A DNA stretch of 37,558 nucleotides from Actinomycetota bacterium. Lineage in GTDB: Bacteria; Actinomycetota; Acidimicrobiia; Spongiisociales; UBA5794. Below the pieces are notes generated by a model that had not been told where the DNA came from, did no database searches, and saw only the letters and a list, made by a program, of their open reading frames with translations. The DNA is taken from contig JASJXX010000016.1 in assembly GCA_030123765.1 (NCBI GenBank), forward strand, positions 1 to 37,558, given 5' to 3'. Shown here piece by piece: positions 31,795-37,558 of this stretch (the first letter of the stretch is position 1; every line of letters starts with the position of its first letter). The position numbers and the translations under genes are program-made.

Positions 31795-34347
31795 CTACTC
31801 GTTACTGATCGCATCGAGGATGTTCATGCGAGACGCCTTCCGCGCCGGCCACACCGCGGCGAGAACGCCTGAAAATGCTGCCAGGACCAGAGCGAGGATG
31901 ACCTGGCCGACAGGGACGCGGAACGCGCCGAAGCCCTCGTCGGCGAGCGCGCGCACGACGGCCCATCCCAGGATGATGCCGATCCCGACACCAAGCATCG
32001 CACCAAACGTAGCGATGATCACCGCCTCCCAACGGATCATCCTGCGAACCTGACGACGCACCATCCCGACTGCGCGCAGGAGCCCTATCTCGCGTGTGCG
32101 CTCATAGATCGAGAGCGTCAAGGTGTTCGTGATGCCCAGTACCGCGATCATCACAGCGAAGAGCAGCAGACCGGTGAAGAGCGCGAGCGCCTGGTCGATC
32201 TGACCCTCGGCATCTTCGACGATCTCAGACTTTGTCTGCGCCTTGATGTTTCCGAACGTCTCGACCGTCGGCGAGATCGCATCCTGAGCCGCGAGCACGC
32301 TGACCCCGTCGGCGGCATTCACAAACACGAAGCTATCGCCCATGTATCGAAAGTTCGCCAGGTATGTGTCGCTGGACAGAAACAGCTTCCCGAAGTCGCC
32401 ATGCTCGTAGGTGCCGACGATCGTCAGGGCCACCTCCCCCGTATGGGCAAACTCCGCGGTCACGGTATCTCCGACAGCCCATCCACTCTCCTCGAGGAAG
32501 CTGGCGCTCACGATCACTGAGTCTCGCGCGGCTACAGCAGCCACAGCGTCTCCGATGGCGTCCAAGACGATCACCTGCTCGATCGTCTCTGGGTCAAACG
32601 CTCCGATAATCTGCGTTTCGCCCTCTATCACGACTCGACCAAACTGCATCGCCGACACGACGCTGAGTTCGTCGTAGACGCCGAGTCTTTCAGCAAAGGC
32701 GGGACTGATCGGTGCACGCAGCTCCGGATCGGTCTGGCTGGTCGACGAGAACGTCAGATCGGCGGGGAACAACTCGAAGATCGTCTCGTTGATCGAGGCT
32801 TTAGTCGACGACCCGAAGACGGCGAAGAAGACAACGAGAGCAACACCGACCATCAACGCCGACGCCGTGGACGCTGTCCTGCGTGGTTGGCGCTTGGTGT
32901 TCTCCCTGGCGAGTTGACCGGAGATCCCGAAGAGGCGAGGCAGCGGCCAACCGATGAAGTCTGCAAGGGGACTCGCAGCGAGAGGCGCGAGCACTGAGAT
33001 GCCCATGAATGCGATCGCCGCTCCTGCTCCCACGTACGCGATCGATCGACCGATGTCAACGAAGAGGCCGAGTCCTATGAGGAGGACGCCGAGGCCGGTG
33101 ATGACGCTGCCGGCGAGCGCTCGAGTGTGCAGGCTGCGGCGTGGCGTCCTTGCCGCTTCCTCTCGCATCGCCGCGACCGGCGATATTCGGGATGCCTGCC
33201 GCGCCGGGAGCAGCGATGAGAGCAACGTGAGGATCATGCCGACAAGCATCGCCGCGATGACTGCGCGGGGGAGCAGAACGAGCGCTCCCAACGGGATACC
33301 CATTCCAGCTGCATTCATCATGCCTCGGATCGCGAAGGCCATGGCGAACCCGAACCCGACTCCCAAGACCGAACCGACAATGCCGACGACCAGGGCCTCG
33401 ATGATGACCATCGAGCGGATCTGCCGCCCGGTCGCGCCGATCGCGCGCAGCAGGGCGAGCTCACGAATGCGCTGGGCAACAACGATGCGGAAGGTATTCT
33501 GGATGATGAAAGCACCGACGAACACGGAGACTCCGGCGAACGAGAGCAGACCGATACTGAGAAAGCTCAGGGCTTCGTTGATTTCTGCGACCTGCTCGTT
33601 GCGTTCGGTCTCTCCCGTCACGGCTTCGACGCCGGCCGGAAGCACGAGGGAGATCCGTTCCGTTAGTTCCTCGGCGGTGACACCGGCTTCCGCCTGGACG
33701 CTGATTCCGGTGTACTCGTCGCCATACCCGAAGAGCTCCCTAGCTTTTTCCAGATCGAACAGGACGATGGTTGCACCAAGCAGACTGTCCTGGTCGCCGA
33801 AGGAAGCTATGCCGACGAGCTCGAACTGCTCCGGCCCCGAGAGACCGACAACCGTCACGGTGTCGCCCAGGGCGAAGCCCGCGTTCGCGACCGTATTCGC
33901 ATCGAGCACGATGTCCTGCGACCCTGTCGGGGCTCTTCCGGCGCCCTCCTTGATGCGCATTGGAGTCAGGGAGGGAACCTCGGCCCACGAGAAGCCGAGC
34001 GTCGGCGGCCCCCGCCCACCGATCGGATCGCCCTCCTTATCGAGCACCCCCGTAGCCAGTGATGTCACCCCACCCTCAGCAATTTCGACTCCCTCGACAG
34101 CGAGAACGATATCGAGCACATCGCCGGGGAACGGCTCGGTCTCTGCACGGAAGTCGCCCACGTCCGCGCGAACACTCACGTCGATACCCGAATAGATGTC
34201 CTCAAATAGATCGTCGAACTGGGCGTCGATCGTGTCAGTAAATATGAAGGTGCCTGCCACGAGGCTCACACCGAGAACGATCGCCACAGCCGTGAGCAGG
34301 AATCGCACCTTGTGGGCAAGGAGCGACTTGAGTGATATTGCGAGCAT
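31795..34347 (-). CDS. ABC transporter permease with two FtsX domains (MacB/LolC-type)
   Basis: An 850-residue membrane protein of the FtsX/MacB type, probably exporting lipids, peptides or hydrophobic compounds, or acting as a mechanotransmission device. An N-terminal membrane segment (FLLTAVAIVLGVSLVAGTFI) is followed by an extracytoplasmic MacB-PCD-like domain (about residues 40-240). The first FtsX domain has VGAFIIQNTFRIVVAQRIRE and ALLRAIGATGRQIRSMVIIE. Two further membrane segments lie around 410-465, then a second extracytoplasmic domain. The second FtsX domain is at the C-terminus (NTLTLSIYERTREIGLLRAV) and the protein ends PARKASRMNILDAISNE. It is three bases downstream of its ATPase. 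The substrate is unknown. Confidence 0.92.
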   Translation of the reverse strand: MLAISLKSLLAHKVRFLLTAVAIVLGVSLVAGTFIFTDTIDAQFDDLFEDIYSGIDVSVRADVGDFRAETEPFPGDVLDIVLAVEGVEIAEGGVTSLATGVLDKEGDPIGGRGPPTLGFSWAEVPSLTPMRIKEGAGRAPTGSQDIVLDANTVANAGFALGDTVTVVGLSGPEQFELVGIASFGDQDSLLGATIVLFDLEKARELFGYGDEYTGISVQAEAGVTAEELTERISLVLPAGVEAVTGETERNEQVAEINEALSFLSIGLLSFAGVSVFVGAFIIQNTFRIVVAQRIRELALLRAIGATGRQIRSMVIIEALVVGIVGSVLGVGFGFAMAFAIRGMMNAAGMGIPLGALVLLPRAVIAAMLVGMILTLLSSLLPARQASRISPVAAMREEAARTPRRSLHTRALAGSVITGLGVLLIGLGLFVDIGRSIAYVGAGAAIAFMGISVLAPLAASPLADFIGWPLPRLFGISGQLARENTKRQPRRTASTASALMVGVALVVFFAVFGSSTKASINETIFELFPADLTFSSTSQTDPELRAPISPAFAERLGVYDELSVVSAMQFGRVVIEGETQIIGAFDPETIEQVIVLDAIGDAVAAVAARDSVIVSASFLEESGWAVGDTVTAEFAHTGEVALTIVGTYEHGDFGKLFLSSDTYLANFRYMGDSFVFVNAADGVSVLAAQDAISPTVETFGNIKAQTKSEIVEDAEGQIDQALALFTGLLLFAVMIAVLGITNTLTLSIYERTREIGLLRAVGMVRRQVRRMIRWEAVIIATFGAMLGVGIGIILGWAVVRALADEGFGAFRVPVGQVILALVLAAFSGVLAAVWPARKASRMNILDAISNE

Positions 34348-34350
34348 GGT

Positions 34351-35094
34351 TTAGCCCCCGAGGCTCTTGAGGCGATCGAGGACCGAGTCCGCCGTCGGGT
34401 CATACATCTCGTCAACGATCCTGCCGTCCTCAAGAAAGATGATTCGGTCTGCGTACGCCGCCGTACCAGGGTCATGAGTAACCATTACGATCGTCTGGCC
34501 GAACTCGTCGACGGCGTGACGCATGAAGCCAAGCAACTCAGCGCTTGCCTTTGAGTCGAGGTTGCCGCTCGGTTCATCCGCAAAGATGATCTCGGGCTGA
34601 GAAACCAGCGCGCGTGCCGCAGCGACTCGCTGTTGCTCTCCCCCTGAGAGCTCCGAAGGACGATGCGTGAGCCTGGGCCTGAGACCGACAGTGTCGAGGA
34701 TTGTGCCGTACCAATCTTCGTCCGGTTGCTTCCCACCGATGGAGAGCGGAAGCAAGATGTTCTCCTCTGCCGAGAGCGACGGAATGAGGTTGTACGACTG
34801 GAAGATGAACCCGATGCGTTCGCGCCGAAGCAGTGTGAGATCCCGGTCCTTCAGCGTAGAGAGATCGATCTCGCCGATGTACGCGATTCCGGACGTGAGG
34901 GTGTCAAGCCCTGCGATGCAGTGGAGCAGCGTCGATTTTCCTGAGCCAGACGGCCCCATGATGGCAGTGAATCGCCCCCGTTCGAACTCAGCCGTTGCGC
35001 CGTTGAGCGCGTGAATCGCAGTGTCACCCTCCCCATACGTCTTGACGCCATTCTCAAGGCGTGCGGCGTATCGAACAGCCACATCTCCCGTCAC
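34351..35094 (-). CDS. ABC transporter ATP-binding protein (MacB/LolD-type)
   Basis: The ATPase partner of the FtsX-domain permease. The 247-residue protein has Walker A GPSGSGKS (residues 47-54), the Q-loop FIFQSYNLIPSLSAEENILL, the signature LSGGEQQRVAAARALV, Walker B EIIFADEPSGNLDSKAS, and the switch His in VMVTHDPGTAAYADRI. The FQSYNLIP and SGNLDSKAS stretches are typical of the LolD/MacB subfamily. GTG 35094 is chosen for its GGAGGG a few bases upstream; the frame continues to an earlier ATG without family sequence. It starts 62 bases after dxr on the same strand, with no terminator between. Confidence 0.93.
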   Translation of the reverse strand: MTGDVAVRYAARLENGVKTYGEGDTAIHALNGATAEFERGRFTAIMGPSGSGKSTLLHCIAGLDTLTSGIAYIGEIDLSTLKDRDLTLLRRERIGFIFQSYNLIPSLSAEENILLPLSIGGKQPDEDWYGTILDTVGLRPRLTHRPSELSGGEQQRVAAARALVSQPEIIFADEPSGNLDSKASAELLGFMRHAVDEFGQTIVMVTHDPGTAAYADRIIFLEDGRIVDEMYDPTADSVLDRLKSLGG

Positions 35095-35156
35095 GGACCC
35101 TCCCTCTGTCTCCGAGAGCATACCGCCAGCACCCACGTCCGATACCGCCCATCGTC

Positions 35157-36314
35157 TCAGGCTCCCAGCGTCCCGCAAACCTCCCGAGCGTACGTTCTCG
35201 CTTCGGCATCTGCCTCTTCAACTTCTTCGACGCTCCCCGGTCGAATCGCCGTGTGCCTCCCAAGCGCCGTTGCTACAACCTCGGGAATGTCCACGAACCG
35301 GATCCTGCCGTCGAGGAACGCCTCGACCGCTACCTCGTCGGCAGCGTTCAGGACGGCGGTCGCTGTCCCCCCGATCCTGCCAGCTTCGTATCCCAGGTCG
35401 AGACAGGGGAAGGCTGCGCGATCTGGTTCCTCGAAGGTGAGTGTCCTGCCTGCAAGATCGAACGGGGCATGCGCTGTCGAGATGCGGGACGGTCCTGTGA
35501 TGGCGTACTGGAGTGGCTTCCGCATATCGGGGTGCCCCATCTCAGCCTTGACAACACCGTCAGAGAATTCCACGAAGGAGTGCACAACACTCTCGGGGTG
35601 AATGACGACATCGATGTCGTCATAATCGAATCCGAATAGGTAGTGGGCCTCGATCACCTCGAACGCCTTATTCATGAGAGTCGCCGAGTCCGTTGTGATC
35701 CTCGGTCCCATCGACCACGTCGGATGATGCAATGCCTCAGCAATCGTCACGGACTCAAGCGCCTCCTTCGTCATTCCCCTGAAGGGCCCCCCTGACGCCG
35801 TCAGGATCAGCCGTTTGACGTCTCCCCGGGACTCACCAGCGAGACACTGCCAGATCGCTGAGTGCTCAGAGTCGACCGGAACCAGCTCGCCACCTCCCTC
35901 AGCAAGCGCGTCCAGCATGAGCGGGCCACCCGCGACCAGGCTCTCCTTGTTCGCAAGAGCGAGCCTGTTCCCTGCCCCAAGAGCGGCGAGGGATGCGCGA
36001 AGCCCGGCAGATCCGACGATCCCATTGACAACGATGCTTCCTCGAGTCCCGGCGACGGCAACGATCTCCTCCGGTCCGAACCGCACCCGCGCCCCGAACG
36101 CGTCCTCGAAACGCGCGCGACCATCACCCGGGTTCGCTATGCACACGATCGCGTCGGGGTGCTCCAGAGCGATGTCATGGAGATCTCGAGATGCGCGATT
36201 TGCTGCGACTGCATAGATCGGCGCACCGATCCGCTCAGCGACGTCGAGAGTCTGTCTGCCGATCGAACCCGTCGCTCCGAGAACGATGAGCGGTTTCAGA
36301 GGACGCCTGCCCAC
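35157..36314 (-). CDS. dxr: 1-deoxy-D-xylulose 5-phosphate reductoisomerase
   Basis: NADPH-dependent second step of the MEP pathway, converting DXP to MEP. The 385-residue length is standard. The NADPH-binding GATGSIG is at residues 13-19. NGIVGSAGLRASLAALGAG and LALANKESLVAGG follow, with PVDSEHSAIWQCL carrying metal ligands (Asp and Glu of VDSEH) and LTASGGPFRGM the flexible catalytic loop. HPTWSMGPRITTDSATLMNK and the substrate-binding FEVIEAHYLFG complete the site. GTG 36314 overlaps the end of cdsA by 19 bases. Together with ispG it marks the MEP route as the isoprenoid source here. Confidence 0.97.
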   Translation of the reverse strand: MGRRPLKPLIVLGATGSIGRQTLDVAERIGAPIYAVAANRASRDLHDIALEHPDAIVCIANPGDGRARFEDAFGARVRFGPEEIVAVAGTRGSIVVNGIVGSAGLRASLAALGAGNRLALANKESLVAGGPLMLDALAEGGGELVPVDSEHSAIWQCLAGESRGDVKRLILTASGGPFRGMTKEALESVTIAEALHHPTWSMGPRITTDSATLMNKAFEVIEAHYLFGFDYDDIDVVIHPESVVHSFVEFSDGVVKAEMGHPDMRKPLQYAITGPSRISTAHAPFDLAGRTLTFEEPDRAAFPCLDLGYEAGRIGGTATAVLNAADEVAVEAFLDGRIRFVDIPEVVATALGRHTAIRPGSVEEVEEADAEARTYAREVCGTLGA

Positions 36315-37558
36315 AGGAATATCACCCAGGCAGCCGGGACCACGAACAAGAGACCGTCGATTCGGTCCAGGAATCCTCCGTGGCCGGGGAGCACCGAGCC
36401 CATGTCCTTGAGGCCAAGTGACCGTTTCGCTGCAGACATGGCGAGATCGCCGATCGGGGAGAACACAGCGACTGCGGCACCGATCGCCAGGCCGGAGGTG
36501 AGCTCGAGCGGATGGAAAAAGTGCAATATCGATCCAACGCTCAGGGCCGCTATAACACCGGCAACGAGGCCTTCAACGGTCTTGTTGGGTGACACCCACT
36601 TTGCTAGCCGACGGCGTCCGAGAAGTCGGCCGAAGAAATACTGAGCAACATCCATCGCTACGACGACGACCACGATGGCCGCAATGAGTGTTCGGTACGA
36701 ATCTGCTCGAGCGATCAAGAGGGCGAAGGACCCAAGGCCGACCCACGCCATCACAGTTACGGTGAGGGCGAGGTTGCCCATTGGGTCCACCCTGCCGGGC
36801 ACCACTGCGTAGAACAGCAGCAGCATGGTCGTGGCGATGATGAACGATATCGGGATCGACAGCGCGCCCAGGAAGAAAGCGCCAAGCGATGCTCCAATGA
36901 TGCCGACGAATCCGAAGAGGGCGATCGGTTTACGACCTGAACGCACGAGCGCCGTGTAGAACTCGCCTGCACCAAGCACAAAGACGATGACGAAGAACGC
37001 GACGAGTGCCGGTCGCCAGAGAAGTGAAGCGCCGAGAGCGACAGCGAGGACGAGACCCGTGACGATACGAGCAACGAGATCACCTGAAGCCGCCGCCCTG
37101 ACTCTGTGATGCCCCTCGGCCTTTACGACGTCCTCGAAACCGACAACGGTCGCGTCAAGGCCGGGGATCGGGGCGGCGAGAGCAACCTGCTGGGTCTCCT
37201 CTTCGTCGGCCAGGGCGATCGATTCAGCGAGTCCTTCGTGTTCGCGCGTCGCAGTCTGGACGTATGTCTCCTGGGAGAGATCAAATAACTCGCGCGAGGC
37301 CCCCGAGGATTGGGACCCACCGCTCTCGTCATCGTCGACATTCCACGGATCGCCGAACCCGGGAGCATCCGCTTGCGTGAACCCGCCGGTCAGATCGTCA
37401 CCCCCCGGCGACGCGCTCTCAACCACCTCGAGCTCCCCCGTGTCGTCGTCTCCACCAATCACGTCAACATCACCGACGTGACCGTCACCCACCTCGTCAT
37501 CTCCGACGACCGCAGCCACAATCTCCGCGGTCACACTCTCTTCAGACCCCTCATCATC
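36296..37558 (-). CDS. cdsA: Phosphatidate cytidylyltransferase (CDP-diglyceride synthase), 5' end beyond window
   Basis: Makes CDP-diacylglycerol from phosphatidic acid and CTP, an integral membrane step of phospholipid synthesis. At least 420 residues are visible. The C-terminal half has about eight membrane segments, the metal-binding AKWVSPNKTVEGLVAGVI, and the family signature SAAKRSLGLKDMGSVLPGHG continuing GFLDRIDGLLF. The N-terminal 150 or so residues are hydrophilic and strongly acidic (DDEVGDGHVGDVDVIGGDDD and onward), absent from E. coli CdsA and probably disordered in the cytoplasm. A GTG at 37534 could be a start, but the frame stays open and acidic (DDEGSEES) to the window edge, so the true start probably lies outside. 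Confidence 0.94.
   Translation of the reverse strand, partial: DDEGSEESVTAEIVAAVVGDDEVGDGHVGDVDVIGGDDDTGELEVVESASPGGDDLTGGFTQADAPGFGDPWNVDDDESGGSQSSGASRELFDLSQETYVQTATREHEGLAESIALADEEETQQVALAAPIPGLDATVVGFEDVVKAEGHHRVRAAASGDLVARIVTGLVLAVALGASLLWRPALVAFFVIVFVLGAGEFYTALVRSGRKPIALFGFVGIIGASLGAFFLGALSIPISFIIATTMLLLFYAVVPGRVDPMGNLALTVTVMAWVGLGSFALLIARADSYRTLIAAIVVVVVAMDVAQYFFGRLLGRRRLAKWVSPNKTVEGLVAGVIAALSVGSILHFFHPLELTSGLAIGAAVAVFSPIGDLAMSAAKRSLGLKDMGSVLPGHGGFLDRIDGLLFVVPAAWVIFLWAGVL

Noticed and set aside
32954-34195. Long open frame (about 413 codons) on the plus strand inside the ABC permease gene
   Set aside because: Rich in Arg, Ser and Pro with no domain pattern, fully antisense to a clear FtsX-family gene. 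Long antisense frames are expected in GC-rich coding DNA.

Overview
The window is a densely packed, GC-rich bacterial chromosome segment with frequent GTG starts and many 4-base stop/start overlaps. An actinobacterial-type SOS box (CGAAC-N4-GTTCG), an ImuA-like/ImuB cassette, the MEP isoprenoid genes and the gene order truB-ribF-rpsO-pnp all suggest a high-GC actinobacterium. An Acidimicrobiia-like lineage is a plausible guess, but the sequence alone does not settle it. I see no rRNA, tRNA, CRISPR array, phage or insertion sequence.

Left part (1-12.2 kb). A crotonase-family gene runs off the left edge, followed by the GTPase ychF. On the minus strand lies a likely operon: a 52-residue ORF, a ribbon-helix-helix protein, a DUF4097 beta-repeat protein and uridine kinase. 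Divergent from it is a complete thiamine salvage unit: TPP riboswitch, thiamine pyrophosphokinase, then ThiB, ThiP and ThiQ, all with overlapping ends. This unit imports thiamine and converts it to TPP, and TPP shuts it off. On the minus strand follow a YcaQ-like DNA glycosylase, an unusual fusion of 5-formyltetrahydrofolate cyclo-ligase with a YbaK-type tRNA deacylase domain, and an isochorismatase-like hydrolase. A PlsC-type acyltransferase lies divergent from the glycosylase.

Middle (12.2-20.5 kb). imuA-like and imuB sit behind a promoter whose spacer is filled by a LexA box. A dodecin gene faces pnp across a shared terminator. The rpsO-pnp pair has a long stem-loop in the pnp leader. Between rpsO and ribF sit four accessory genes: a Rid-family protein, a PaaI-like thioesterase, a NIPSNAP-like protein and an exported alpha/beta hydrolase with a poly-glycine tail.

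Right part (20.5-37.6 kb), all minus strand. In transcription order: cdsA (cut by the right edge), dxr, a two-gene FtsX/MacB-type ABC exporter, rseP, ispG, proS, then rimP-nusA-infB-rbfA-nrnA-truB-ribF. This joins phospholipid synthesis, isoprenoid synthesis, membrane proteolysis and the translation and transcription machinery.

No wholly new large system is evident. The most unusual items are the 5-FCL/YbaK fusion, the small-ORF/RHH/DUF4097 operon with overlapping divergent promoters, the LexA-controlled imuAB promoter, and several structured leaders or inverted repeats between housekeeping genes.
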